Numbered from the stretch's first letter, positions 7,396 to 15,557 are shown. The stretch is DNA of 19,995 nucleotides from Oscillospiraceae bacterium (GCA_902782805.1 CACZON010000015.1:1-19995), one strand, 5' to 3'. Notes: a model not told the origin generated them from the sequence alone. Made by a program: numbers and translations.

Positions 7396-8193
7396 TCAGA
7401 TCTTCTCGGGGCGAAAATGGTTCTTCTGAACGAACAGGAGAATGATGCTCGTAAGCAGCAGCAAGAGCGAAACGATCACCAAAGTCAGCCAGCCGATTTT
7501 ATAGACCGCCAGGAACTGCAGGCTGTAAATGAGCAGCAGCGGGAAGATCAGATAGGCGGCGCTCTTAAACGCGTCGCGCGAGGTATGATACTGCCGCCGA
7601 AATACGATGACCAGAAGCGAGCTGAACATCGAAAGCGCCGGCGAGAAGAGGAAGATCGTAACGGCCCAGATGCCGTCGAGGACGAAAGCGGTTGAAAGGA
7701 TCAGATTGCCGATCGTGGCGATGATCAAAAAGGAAAACGAAGAGAGCAGGATCACCGCGAAGGTGATCAGCTGCGCGGTGTAGAATTTCGAGCGGAGCGT
7801 CTGCCAGGGCGAAACCGGCGTTACGAACAGGGAACCGATCGTTTTCTGCTCCTTTTCGTCGATCAGACAGGTTCCGGTGACGACGGTGGAAACGAAGATC
7901 GGAATGATCGGGAAGAGCATCGGAGACAGAAGATTGGTGGAAAGATAATAGACCGTCTGCTCCGCGTTGTAATCCTGCATCGATTCCGGGAGGAGCGACC
8001 GCAGCGCGCCGACGTTGGCGCCGACCGAGGTCAGCAGCGCGATCAGAAGATAGAGCACCGGAATCAGGATCGCGATCAGGACCGGAACGAAGATGATATA
8101 AAACCGCGACCGCCGGTTGGCCCAGAGCTCGATGATATTGTTGCGGATCAGGATCGTATCGGTTTTATTGAACAGCTTGCGGAACAGTTTCAT
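7396..8193 (-). CDS. ABC-2 type transporter permease
   Basis: This 265-residue integral membrane protein has about six hydrophobic helices, at roughly 32-55, 88-108, 138-165, 172-197, 212-231 and 234-254. A short N-terminal amphipathic lead (KLFNKTDTILIRNNIIELW) precedes the first one. The cytoplasmic loop EKEQKTIGSLFVTPVSPW (113-130) is the conserved ABC-2 coupling motif seen in NatB and related exporter permeases. The start is ATG at 8193 with GGAGG upstream, and it overlaps the ATPase gene by 29 nt, so the two are surely expressed together. It is the last gene of the putative pcrA operon. The substrate cannot be read from sequence; Na+ or small-molecule export is only one family possibility. 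Confidence 0.85.
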   Translation of the reverse strand: MKLFRKLFNKTDTILIRNNIIELWANRRSRFYIIFVPVLIAILIPVLYLLIALLTSVGANVGALRSLLPESMQDYNAEQTVYYLSTNLLSPMLFPIIPIFVSTVVTGTCLIDEKEQKTIGSLFVTPVSPWQTLRSKFYTAQLITFAVILLSSFSFLIIATIGNLILSTAFVLDGIWAVTIFLFSPALSMFSSLLVIVFRRQYHTSRDAFKSAAYLIFPLLLIYSLQFLAVYKIGWLTLVIVSLLLLLTSIILLFVQKNHFRPEKI

Positions 8194-9109
8194 AAGCGGC
8201 CTCCGAAGGTAGGATCTCTTCCTTTTTGTTCTCTTCCAGGATTTTTTCGTAGAGTTCGCGGAAGGTCGGCTCCCGGATCTCGGCGGCGTATAGATCCGCT
8301 CCGCCGAAAACGATTTTGCGAAGGAGCTGCGGGAATTCCTCCCGGCGCTCGATCGCCTGCTCGTACCAGGTGCCGCTGCGCTGCAGACCTTCGATCGGCG
8401 AGGCGGACTGGAACCGCGCGTAGGTCGGCAGCGGATGTTCGCGCAGCAGTGTATCGAACGAGCCGACGCCGAGGCATTTTCCGCGGTCGAGGATCACGTA
8501 TTCAACGCACAGCGCTTCCGCAAAATCGGGATCCGCGGTCGCAACGCAGAGCGTCAGGCCCTTTTCCTCGTTTTGACGGCGCAGAAATTCCCCGATGATG
8601 CGGGTCGATTTTTCCGTTTCTTCGCCGCCGCTCTGATCGTAGAAGAGAAGCTTCGGCTCGTGGATCAGCGCGCGCGCAATCGAAAGCAGGGCTTTCTCGT
8701 CCGGCGTGTATTCGGCGGTCTTCTGCTCCCGCTTTTCCCAGATCCCGAGATCCTTCATCAGCTCGCTCGCTTTCTGGTGGGCGGCATTTTTTTCGATCCC
8801 GTAGAGCGAGGCGATCAGGATCAGATTATCGACCCCGGAAAGAAACGGAAAGAGGTTCGTATCCGCCGTGGAAACGCCGCAGAGCTTATACAGATTGCGC
8901 GTTTCCTTCGCGGAAATTTCGAACGCCGAGGATTTTCCGCGCGTCGGGGCGATCATGCCTGAGAGGATCTTGAGCGCAGTCGTTTTTCCGCTTTTGCGCG
9001 GACCGACGATCGCAAGCGAAGAGCCCTCCCGGAGCGAAAAATCCAGCGGGAGCAGGACGGTGTTGTTTTGATAGGTTTTGGAAATTCCCTGTGCTTCCAG
9101 AGCTTGCAT
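8165..9109 (-). CDS. ABC transporter ATP-binding protein with degenerate catalytic motifs
   Basis: This 314-residue NBD protein pairs with the overlapping ABC-2 permease. Walker A is intact (GPRKSGKTT, about 36-44), and the Walker B aspartate is kept in LLFYDQ (about 154-159). The other working motifs are altered. The catalytic Glu after Walker B is Gln (DQSGG). The LSGGQ signature position reads YTPDE before KALLSIARAL (about 134-148). The Q-loop region reads GVSTADTNLF without a Gln. The switch-His position reads ATADPD. About 100 extra residues follow the core (210-314). It may bind ATP but hydrolyse it poorly. Start ATG at 9109 has GGAAAGGAG upstream and lies 24 nt after the HD-domain gene. 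Substrate unknown. Confidence 0.85.
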   Translation of the reverse strand: MQALEAQGISKTYQNNTVLLPLDFSLREGSSLAIVGPRKSGKTTALKILSGMIAPTRGKSSAFEISAKETRNLYKLCGVSTADTNLFPFLSGVDNLILIASLYGIEKNAAHQKASELMKDLGIWEKREQKTAEYTPDEKALLSIARALIHEPKLLFYDQSGGEETEKSTRIIGEFLRRQNEEKGLTLCVATADPDFAEALCVEYVILDRGKCLGVGSFDTLLREHPLPTYARFQSASPIEGLQRSGTWYEQAIERREEFPQLLRKIVFGGADLYAAEIREPTFRELYEKILEENKKEEILPSEAAYETVPQAVQ

Positions 9110-9133
9110 AGCGGCTCCTTTCCTTTGGCCCGG

Positions 9134-9739
9134 TTATTTGTTGACTTCGCTCGTTCCGCGTTCGTAGAGGTAGGTCGATTCCAGATCGGCGAGATGGAGC
9201 TTGACCGCGAGCGGGAAGGCTTCGAACGCCTGGCTGATCGCGTAGCTCCCGCCGCGCGCGGCGTCGTCGAATCCGCCCATATGCCAGCGGATCGCCATCG
9301 CTTCCTCGATCTTGAGCTTCATCAGCCGTTCGATCAGGAACACGGATTTTTCACCGTGGCCGTAGGGGAAGCGGTCTTCAACGCTGAAGTAGGGCTTCTT
9401 TTCCCAGGCGCCGGTTTCTTCGTTTTTGACGTTGCGTGTGGAGACTTTGTAGTACTGCGCTTTGCAGAGATCGTGCAGCAGCGCGGCGATCGCGAAGGAT
9501 TCCTCGCTGTCCGTTTCGGGATTGAAATGCTTTTCCATCAGGACACGGTAGACGCTGACGCTGTGCATTACGAGGCCGCCGTAGCAGGCGCAATGATAGC
9601 GGGTGCTGGCCGGCGCGGTGAAAAAGTCGGTCGTCGCGATCCAGGCGAGCAGCTTTTCTGCGCCCGGACGCTTGACTTTTTCGGCGAAAACGTTCAGAAA
9701 TTCTTCTTTTGCGCTTTGGGCAGTCAGTTCGAGTTCCAT
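9134..9739 (-). CDS. HD-domain metal-dependent phosphohydrolase
   Basis: The predicted 201-residue soluble protein has the HD-superfamily metal ligands in order: H59 (GGLVMHSVSVYR), H89-D90 (ALLHDLCK), H128 (YGHGEKSV), H153 (IRWHMGG) and D185 (LHLADLEST). This pattern suggests a phosphodiesterase or phosphatase acting on nucleotides or nucleic acid, related to domains in YhaM-type exoribonucleases and many uncharacterised Clostridia proteins. The frame is open to a TTG at 9781, but the ATG at 9739, with AAAGGA 10 nt upstream, is preferred. It follows pcrA by 42 nt, so it is probably co-transcribed. A link with DNA repair is only suggested by position. Substrate unknown. Confidence 0.82.
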   Translation of the reverse strand: MELELTAQSAKEEFLNVFAEKVKRPGAEKLLAWIATTDFFTAPASTRYHCACYGGLVMHSVSVYRVLMEKHFNPETDSEESFAIAALLHDLCKAQYYKVSTRNVKNEETGAWEKKPYFSVEDRFPYGHGEKSVFLIERLMKLKIEEAMAIRWHMGGFDDAARGGSYAISQAFEAFPLAVKLHLADLESTYLYERGTSEVNK

Positions 9740-9781
9740 GGGGCTTGATCCTTTCTGTATGAAATTGCGGCCTGGCGGCAA

Positions 9782-12145
9782 CTACAGCTTTTTCAGGCGT
9801 GCGAAATTGGACATGATCTTTTTTGTTCCGACTTTGTCGAAGGCGATCTCCACGAGGCAGTCTCCGCCCATCGGCTTACTCGAAAGGACGAGCCCTTCGC
9901 CGAATACTTTATGGAAGACGCGGTCGCCGATCGAAAAGGTTTCGCTCCCGGAGCCCGCCGGCGGCGCGGCCGGCTTTGCAAACGAAACGCTGCGCGGTGC
10001 GGCCGGCTGAGATTTGGGCCGCTGCGCCGCAGAGGATAAGTAGGAGGAAAAAGAGACCGATCCGGTATAATCGATCATTTCCGGCGGGATTTCCCGGAGG
10101 AAACGCGAGGGCATATTGCGCGAGGTGGAGCCGAAGAGCATCCGCGAGGAGGCGTTGAAGAAATAGAGCTCCTCCTTTGCGCGCGTAATGGCAACGTAGG
10201 CGAGCCGCCGCTCCTCTTCGATTTCGCCGGGGGAATAGATCGACTGCATCCCGGGGAAGATCCCCTCTTCCATACCGGGGAGAAAGACGACCGGGAACTC
10301 AAGGCCTTTTGCGCTGTGGATCGTCATCATCACGACGCCGTCGCCCTTTTCATCGTAGTTGTCGAGGTCGGTCAGCAGCGAGATTTCTTCGAGGAAATCG
10401 GAGAGCGTCGCGGTTTCGCGGCTTTCCTCGAACGTCACAATGTTCGAGAGCAGCTCGTTGACGTTGTCGATACGGTCTTCAAAATCTTCGTATTCCGTTT
10501 TGAGATATGCGAGAAACTCCGTCTTTTCGAGCAGCAGCTGATAGAGCTCTTCCAGTGAAGTCCCCTCTTCCGCTTTCTGCGAGAGTTCGCCGATCATGGC
10601 GGCGAATTCCTTGAGCTTCGAAGCGCTGCGGGAGAGCGGCGCGTACTGATCGGCCCGGGAGATGACGGTAAAGAGATCCACGCCGAGGTTGGCCGCGATC
10701 CCGGAAGCGAGCGCTACGGTCCTCTCGCCGATCGCGCGCTTCGGTTTGTTGATGATGCGCGTCAGGCGGATCGCGTCGGAGGGATTGTTGATGACGCTCA
10801 GATAAGAGATCACGTCGCGGATTTCTGCGCGCTCATAGAAGCGCAGGCCGCCGACGATCCGGTAAGGGATCGCCGATTTGAGAAATATGCGCTCGAGCGC
10901 GTTCGATTGCGTGTTCATCCGGTAGAGAATCGCGAAATCGGAGAATTTCCGCCCTTGGGCAACCTTGTTCTCGATCGTCCGGGCGATCTGGTCGGCTTCG
11001 TCGAGCTCGTTTTCGGCGGTATAGCAGGAGATGCGCGGGCCGTTTTTGTTGGCGGTCCAGAGCGTTTTTCCCTTGCGGCCGAAATTGTGAGAGATCACGG
11101 CGTTGGCGGCGTCGAGGATGTTCTGGGTCGAGCGGTAATTCTGCTCGAGGCGGATCGTCTTTGCATTCTGGAAGGTTTCCTCGAAGCTTAAAATGTTTTC
11201 GATCGTCGCGCCGCGGAATTTATAGATGCTCTGATCGTCGTCACCGACGACGCAGAGGTTCCGGTGCGTCTCGGTCAGCAGTTTGACGAAGACGTACTGC
11301 GCGTGGTTGGTATCCTGGTATTCGTCGACCAGGACGTATTCAAAACGGTTCTGATAGTATTCGAGCACGTCGGGATTGAGCTCGAAGAGACGGATCGTGT
11401 TGACGAGAAGATCGTCGAAATCCATCGCGTTGGCCTTTAACAGCTCGTCCTGATAGCGTTCGTAGACCTTTGCGATCTGGGAAAGGCGCCAGTCCGCGCC
11501 GGCGGACTGCGCGAATTCCTTCGGCAGGATCAGCGAATCCTTGGCGCGGGAAATCTCGGAAAGCACCGAGCGGATCGGCAGAATCTTCTCGGAAATGTCG
11601 AGATCCTTGAGGCAGTTTTTCAAAAGACGGCGGGAATCGTCGGTATCGTAGATCGTAAAATGCGGCGTAAAGCCGAGCCGCTGCGCGTCGCGGCGAAGGA
11701 TCCGCGCGCAGGAGGAATGGAAGGTCGAAGCCCAAATCTCGCCGCTCTGCTCGCCCAGGATCCGTGCAAGCCGCTCCTTAAGCTCGCCGGCCGCCTTGTT
11801 CGTAAAGGTGATCGCGAGGATTTTCCAGGGGAAGCAGGGGCGTACGGCGAGATGCGCGCGCGCAGCTTCCGGCAGCGGCGTGCCGTTTTCCAGATACGCG
11901 CGGCAGCAGGCGAGGTCTTCTTCGGTAACTTCCGGCGAGACGTATTCGGAGCGGTAGGCGTCGCCGTTGCGGATCAGGTTGGCAATCCGGTTCACGACAA
12001 CGGTCGTTTTTCCGCTGCCGGCGCCGGCCAGGATCAACAGCGGTCCCTTTACGGAAAAAACAGCCTCGCGCTGGCGGGGATTCATCCGCTCGAACTCTTT
12101 CTCATAGACCTTTTTTCGAAGGGTCAGTACTTCTTCTTTGTTCAT
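9782..12145 (-). CDS. pcrA: ATP-dependent DNA helicase PcrA/UvrD
   Basis: PcrA is a superfamily 1A 3'-5' helicase used in nucleotide excision repair, rolling-circle plasmid replication and removal of RecA or RNA polymerase. The 787 residues show motif Q (MNPRQREAV), Walker A AGAGSGKTT (40-48), motif Ia AITFTNKAAGEL, Walker B VDEYQDTN, motif III DDDQSIYKFRGA, motif IV QNYRST, motif V MTIHSAKGLEFPVVFLPG and motif VI EERRLAYVAITRAKEELY. The C-terminal tail (about 740-787, FSIGDRVFHKVFGEGLV) is the Tudor-like RNA-polymerase-binding domain. An insertion of about 40 residues (61-103) separates motifs I and Ia, unlike Bacillus PcrA. It begins at ATG 12145 with only a weak ribosome binding site and heads a likely four-gene operon. 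Confidence 0.95.
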   Translation of the reverse strand: MNKEEVLTLRKKVYEKEFERMNPRQREAVFSVKGPLLILAGAGSGKTTVVVNRIANLIRNGDAYRSEYVSPEVTEEDLACCRAYLENGTPLPEAARAHLAVRPCFPWKILAITFTNKAAGELKERLARILGEQSGEIWASTFHSSCARILRRDAQRLGFTPHFTIYDTDDSRRLLKNCLKDLDISEKILPIRSVLSEISRAKDSLILPKEFAQSAGADWRLSQIAKVYERYQDELLKANAMDFDDLLVNTIRLFELNPDVLEYYQNRFEYVLVDEYQDTNHAQYVFVKLLTETHRNLCVVGDDDQSIYKFRGATIENILSFEETFQNAKTIRLEQNYRSTQNILDAANAVISHNFGRKGKTLWTANKNGPRISCYTAENELDEADQIARTIENKVAQGRKFSDFAILYRMNTQSNALERIFLKSAIPYRIVGGLRFYERAEIRDVISYLSVINNPSDAIRLTRIINKPKRAIGERTVALASGIAANLGVDLFTVISRADQYAPLSRSASKLKEFAAMIGELSQKAEEGTSLEELYQLLLEKTEFLAYLKTEYEDFEDRIDNVNELLSNIVTFEESRETATLSDFLEEISLLTDLDNYDEKGDGVVMMTIHSAKGLEFPVVFLPGMEEGIFPGMQSIYSPGEIEEERRLAYVAITRAKEELYFFNASSRMLFGSTSRNMPSRFLREIPPEMIDYTGSVSFSSYLSSAAQRPKSQPAAPRSVSFAKPAAPPAGSGSETFSIGDRVFHKVFGEGLVLSSKPMGGDCLVEIAFDKVGTKKIMSNFARLKKL

Positions 12146-12174
12146 CTCTGCACCGTCCGGAATTTGTTGTCTTT

Positions 12175-12203
12175 ATTATATACGAATTTCTGCCGAAATA
12201 CAA
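12175..12203 (-). promoter_or_regulatory. Sigma-A promoter of the pcrA operon
   Basis: On the minus strand, TTGTAT (12198-12203) and a perfect TATAAT (12175-12180) are 17 nt apart. The transcription start would be about 23 nt upstream of the pcrA ATG. Confidence 0.82.
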
Positions 12204-12270
12204 TATTTTCGTCTTTCGCGCGGCAGATTGATTTCGGCCTGCGGCAGCGCAGGGCGCCGCGGGCAAAAAC

Positions 12271-12297
12271 AAAAAAACGCACGGAAACCCGTGCGTT
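12271..12297 (-). terminator. Terminator of the tRNA-Thr gene
   Basis: A 9-bp stem (AACGCACGG at 12276-12284 with 12289-12297) and AAAC loop are followed on the minus strand by a run of seven T residues (complement of 12271-12277). It lies 4 nt past the tRNA CCA end. Confidence 0.9.
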
Positions 12298-12300
12298 TTC

Positions 12301-12377
12301 TGGAGCTGATGACGGGAGTCGGACCCGTGAACCTCCTCATTACCAATGAGGTGCTCTGCCTACTGAGCTACATCAGC
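12301..12377 (-). tRNA. tRNA-Thr (anticodon GGU)
   Basis: Read on the minus strand, the 77-nt sequence folds as a standard cloverleaf. The acceptor is GCTGATG with CATCAGC. The D-stem is GCTC/GAGC and the anticodon stem is CCTCA/TGAGG with loop TTGGTAA. The T-arm is ACGGG/CCCGT, and the discriminator U is followed by an encoded CCA. The anticodon GGT occupies 12342-12344 and reads ACC/ACU threonine codons. The T-loop begins TCC rather than TTC. A single tRNA with its own promoter and terminator. Confidence 0.95.
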
Positions 12378-12406
12378 AAATTGCGCTTTCAAAAGCAGCA
12401 ATAGTA

Positions 12407-12435
12407 ATTATAATCGATTCAAAATGAATTGTCAA
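12407..12435 (-). promoter_or_regulatory. Consensus sigma-A promoter of tRNA-Thr
   Basis: On the minus strand, TTGACA (12430-12435) and TATAAT (12407-12412) with a 17-nt spacer match the sigma-A consensus at all 12 positions. This is expected for a strongly expressed stable RNA. Transcription starts about 22 nt before the tRNA. Confidence 0.92.
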
Positions 12436-12573
12436 CTATTTCTTCCGGCTTTTTGATTTTCTCCGCAAGGCGTTTTTCGCAGGCGGGACAGCGCGGATCG
12501 ACGCTTTTCGCACCGCGCCGATCGAATACGAAGCGGGGGAAGCGGAATATACATAAAGAAAGGAGTTGAGAAA

Positions 12574-15153
12574 ATGGAATGGCATACTCTTTCGGCTGAG
12601 GAAACGGCCCGGATTCTCGGAACCGATCCGGAAAACGGTCTGCCTGCGGCGCGGGCGCAGCGCCTTCTCGAACGCTGCGGCGAAAACAGAATTGCCGAAA
12701 AAGAAACGAAAAATTTCCCGAAAATGCTTTTTTCACAGTTCACGGATTTTTTCGTACTGATCCTGCTGGCCGCCGCGCTCGTTTCGTTTGTGACTTCGCT
12801 TTTCGGCGGCGGATCGGACTATTTCGATCCGGTGATGATCCTTCTGATCGTTCTGATCAACGCGACGATCGGCGCCGTTGAGGAGAGCCGCGCGGAAAAG
12901 GCGATCGACGCGCTGAAAAAACTTTCCGCGCCGCACGCGCGGGTAAAACGCGGCGGCAGGGAGCTTCTGATCCCTGCGGAAGAGCTCGTCCCCGGAGATC
13001 TCGTCTTTCTCGAAGCGGGCGATCTGATTCCGGCGGATCTGCGCGTGATCGGCGAAGCGCCGGTGCGCGCGGAAGAATCCGCCCTGACGGGGGAGGCGGA
13101 AGGCGCCGAGAAAAGCGGCGCGGAAATTCTGCCGGAAAATACGCCGCTTCCCGATCGCAGAAACCTGCTCTTTGCGGGCGGAAGCATCCTTTCCGGAAAG
13201 TGTGCCGGGATCGTTGTTGAAACCGGGATGAATACGCAGGTGGGAAAAATCGCCCGGATGATCGGCGCCGAGCGCGCGCCGGACACGCCGCTGCAGCAGA
13301 AGCTTTCCCAGATCAGCCGGATTCTCGGGATCGGCTCGATCCTGATCTGCGCGGTCATTTTCGGGTTCGGCCTTCTGCGAAAACAGGAGGTGATCGAAAT
13401 GTTCCTGCTTTCGGTGAGCCTTGCGGTCGCGGCGATCCCCGAGGGACTACCGGCGGTGGTGACGATCGTCCTCGCGATCGGCGTCGGACGCATGGCGCGG
13501 AAAAAGGCGATCGTCCGCCGTCTGCCGGCGGTGGAAACGCTCGGCAGCGCAACGGTGATCTGTACGGATAAGACCGGAACGCTGACGCAGAATCGGATGG
13601 AGGTCCGGCAAATCTGGAGCTTTTCTTCCTCAGAAGAAACAAGGCGGCGGATCCTGCGCGCCGGCGTGCTGTGCAGCAACGTGGAAGCCGTAGGCGACGC
13701 GCTGCGCGGCGAGCCGACGGAAACGGCGATCGCTGCCGCCTGCGAAGAGGATATTTCCTACATACAGGCCGATTTTCCGCGTGTAAAGGAAATCCCTTTT
13801 ACATCAGAACGCAAGCGGATGACGACCGTTCACCGCGCCGGAGAGCGGCTGCTCGCCGTTACGAAAGGCGCACCTGATCTGCTCCTTCCGCGGTGCAGCG
13901 GATTCGAGGGAGAAAACGGCCCCGAGCCGATGGGAGAGGAGGCGCGGCGCCGGGCGCTCGGAGAATGTGCGCGCATGGCCGGTGAGGCGCTGAGGGTTCT
14001 TGCCGTCGGGTTCAAAACGCTCGCGCCGGATCAGGCGCTGGAGGAAGATGCGTTTACGTTCCTCGGGCTGATCGCGCTTGAAGATCCGCTGCGCCCGAAG
14101 GTTGCGAATTCGGTTGCGCTCTGCAGAAAAGCCGGGATCCGGATCGTTATGATCACCGGGGACCACCGCGCAACGGCCGGAGCGATCGCCCGCAAGGCAG
14201 GTATCTGCGAACGGGAGGACCAGATCCTCAGCGGCGGGCAGCTTTCGCGCATGAGCGAGGAAACGCTCGCGGCCTGCGTCGAAGATTACCGCGTTTTCGC
14301 GCGCGTTGCGCCGGAGCATAAAGTAAGAATCGTAAAGGCGCTGCAGAAAAAAGGAAACGTCGTTGCGATGACCGGCGACGGGATCAACGACGCCCCCGCG
14401 CTGAAGGCCGCGGATATCGGCTGCGCGATGGGAAAAAGCGGAACAGAAGTTGCGAAATCTGCGGCGGATCTGATCATTACGGACGACGATTTTTCCTCCA
14501 TCGCAGAAGCGGTGCGCGAAGGCAGGGGGATCTACCGCAACATCATGCAGACGGTCCGTTTCCTGCTCTCCTGCAATTTCGGGGAGCTTCTCTGCGTGTT
14601 TCTTTCGATCCTGCTTGCGTTTCCGCTGCCGTTTTCCGCGATCCAGCTGCTCTGGGTCAATCTGATCACCGATTCGCTGCCGGCGCTGGCGCTCGGCGCG
14701 GAGCCGATCGACGAAACCGTGATGCGTCAGAAGCCGAATCCGAAGGGCGGACGCCTTTTTTCTGCGGCGGAGCTCTTCGATCTCGCCGCGCAGGGGGCGC
14801 TGATCGGGGTGCTTTCGGTGCTCGCTTACGCGATCGGCCGCTGTTTTTTCGATCTGCAGAGCGCGTATCCGCTGACCGGAAGAACGATGGGCTTTGCGGT
14901 ACTGAGTCTCTCACAGATCGCGCACGTTTTTCAGATGCGCAGCAGCCGTTCAATCCTGAAAACCGGACTGCCCTCCGGCTCCAAGCTGGCGGTATGCGCC
15001 GCGGTCTGCGTTGCCGCGCAGACCGCTGTGATCGAATGGCCTCCTGCCGCGGCGATCTTCGGAACCTGCCCGCTTTCTGCGGGAGCGTGGGGAATCGTCG
15101 CATTTCTATCCGTTTTGCCGCTGATACTCGCGGAATTGATCCGAAAAAGATAA
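12574..15153 (+). CDS. Cation-translocating P-type ATPase, P2A calcium type
   Basis: This 859-residue membrane pump probably exports Ca2+ using ATP. It has the N-terminal cation-ATPase domain (1-70), actuator loop with LTGEAEGAEK (about 171-180), and M4 AAIPEGLPAV (about 286-295). The phosphorylation site is DKTGTLT (Asp near 332) and the nucleotide-binding segment is KGAPD (near 430). The hinge MTGDGINDAPALK lies near 598. M5 SCNFGELL and M6 NLITDSLPALALG keep the Asn/Glu and Asn/Thr/Asp positions that bind Ca2+ in SERCA. About ten membrane helices are predicted. The actuator TGES is TGEA here. ATG 12574 has AAAGGAG upstream. The gene appears to stand alone; no clear promoter or terminator of its own was found. 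Ca2+ specificity is inferred from M4-M6. Confidence 0.9.
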   Translation: MEWHTLSAEETARILGTDPENGLPAARAQRLLERCGENRIAEKETKNFPKMLFSQFTDFFVLILLAAALVSFVTSLFGGGSDYFDPVMILLIVLINATIGAVEESRAEKAIDALKKLSAPHARVKRGGRELLIPAEELVPGDLVFLEAGDLIPADLRVIGEAPVRAEESALTGEAEGAEKSGAEILPENTPLPDRRNLLFAGGSILSGKCAGIVVETGMNTQVGKIARMIGAERAPDTPLQQKLSQISRILGIGSILICAVIFGFGLLRKQEVIEMFLLSVSLAVAAIPEGLPAVVTIVLAIGVGRMARKKAIVRRLPAVETLGSATVICTDKTGTLTQNRMEVRQIWSFSSSEETRRRILRAGVLCSNVEAVGDALRGEPTETAIAAACEEDISYIQADFPRVKEIPFTSERKRMTTVHRAGERLLAVTKGAPDLLLPRCSGFEGENGPEPMGEEARRRALGECARMAGEALRVLAVGFKTLAPDQALEEDAFTFLGLIALEDPLRPKVANSVALCRKAGIRIVMITGDHRATAGAIARKAGICEREDQILSGGQLSRMSEETLAACVEDYRVFARVAPEHKVRIVKALQKKGNVVAMTGDGINDAPALKAADIGCAMGKSGTEVAKSAADLIITDDDFSSIAEAVREGRGIYRNIMQTVRFLLSCNFGELLCVFLSILLAFPLPFSAIQLLWVNLITDSLPALALGAEPIDETVMRQKPNPKGGRLFSAAELFDLAAQGALIGVLSVLAYAIGRCFFDLQSAYPLTGRTMGFAVLSLSQIAHVFQMRSSRSILKTGLPSGSKLAVCAAVCVAAQTAVIEWPPAAAIFGTCPLSAGAWGIVAFLSVLPLILAELIRKR

Positions 15154-15182
15154 AAATTGTTGGAATTATTCTCACAATAATA

Positions 15183-15210
15183 TTGCTTTTGAAAAATATA
15201 TTGCTATAAT
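15183..15210 (+). promoter_or_regulatory. Promoter of the DUF6514-like gene
   Basis: TTGCTT (15183-15188), a 16-nt spacer and a perfect TATAAT (15205-15210), with TGC just upstream of the -10, form an extended -10 promoter. It lies 40 nt before the ATG at 15250 in a markedly AT-rich stretch. Confidence 0.75.
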
Positions 15211-15249
15211 AAATGTAGGAAATATTCGCAAAACTTGGAGGAGACGGAA

Positions 15250-15513
15250 ATGAGAAAGCGAAAATACGTGATTGAGGACTTTGATGAGACGCTCTGCTAT
15301 TACCTTTGCGGAAGAAGAAAAGGCGGATTCGGCGTGGAAATCTCCTGGCGGCGCGGGCCGGTCTCGCAGCGGCGTGCGTCGGGCCCGATCTTTCTCAGAA
15401 AGACTACGGCAGAGCATTTTCTTCGGAGCTTGTATCTCGGAAGAGTCTATCCCGTACATCTTCCCGAGATCGTTTCCGATCTTTACTTCGACAAAAAAGA
15501 GAAGATACGGTAA
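15250..15513 (+). CDS. Small DUF6514-like protein, unknown function
   Basis: This is an 87-residue soluble, basic protein. It has an N-terminal polar segment (KYVIEDFDET), a central GGFGVEISWRRG strand pair, a middle FLRKTTAEHFLRSLYLGRVYP helix region and a final PVHLPEIVSDLYFD motif. The YG-I-E-I type strand and the closing PVHL-E-V--D pattern resemble the Firmicutes DUF6514 family; I cannot confirm this without a profile search. ATG 15250 is chosen because GGAGGAG lies just upstream (frame open to a TTG at 15235). It has its own extended -10 promoter, and its stop codon lies in the loop of the terminator hairpin. No function is known to me for this family. Confidence 0.7.
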   Translation: MRKRKYVIEDFDETLCYYLCGRRKGGFGVEISWRRGPVSQRRASGPIFLRKTTAEHFLRSLYLGRVYPVHLPEIVSDLYFDKKEKIR

Positions 15514-15533
15514 AGGCGCCGTATCTTCTCTTT
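15493..15533. terminator. Bidirectional terminator overlapping the end of the DUF6514-like gene
   Basis: A perfect 15-bp stem (15496-15510 with 15519-15533) has an 8-nt loop that contains the TAA stop at 15511-15513. The minus strand gives six T residues (complement of 15493-15498), suited to ending the EamA operon. The plus-strand T-run is short. Confidence 0.85.
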
Positions 15534-15557
15534 CTGTAATCTTGATTGAGGAACTTC

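Noticed and set aside
9740..9781. TTG start at 9781 for the HD-domain protein
   Set aside because: The added 14 residues are not family-like and the ATG at 9739 has a clear AAAGGA upstream.
12419..12736. Minus-strand frame ending in a CPAC-containing tail upstream of the P-type ATPase
   Set aside because: It overlaps the ATPase start and the tRNA promoter and lacks a sensible start or ribosome binding site; the zinc-like CPAC is probably chance.
15165..15181. ATTATT-CTCAC-AATAAT inverted repeat after the P-type ATPase as terminator or Fur/PerR-like box
   Set aside because: Only six AT pairs, no GC stem and no match to a known operator consensus.
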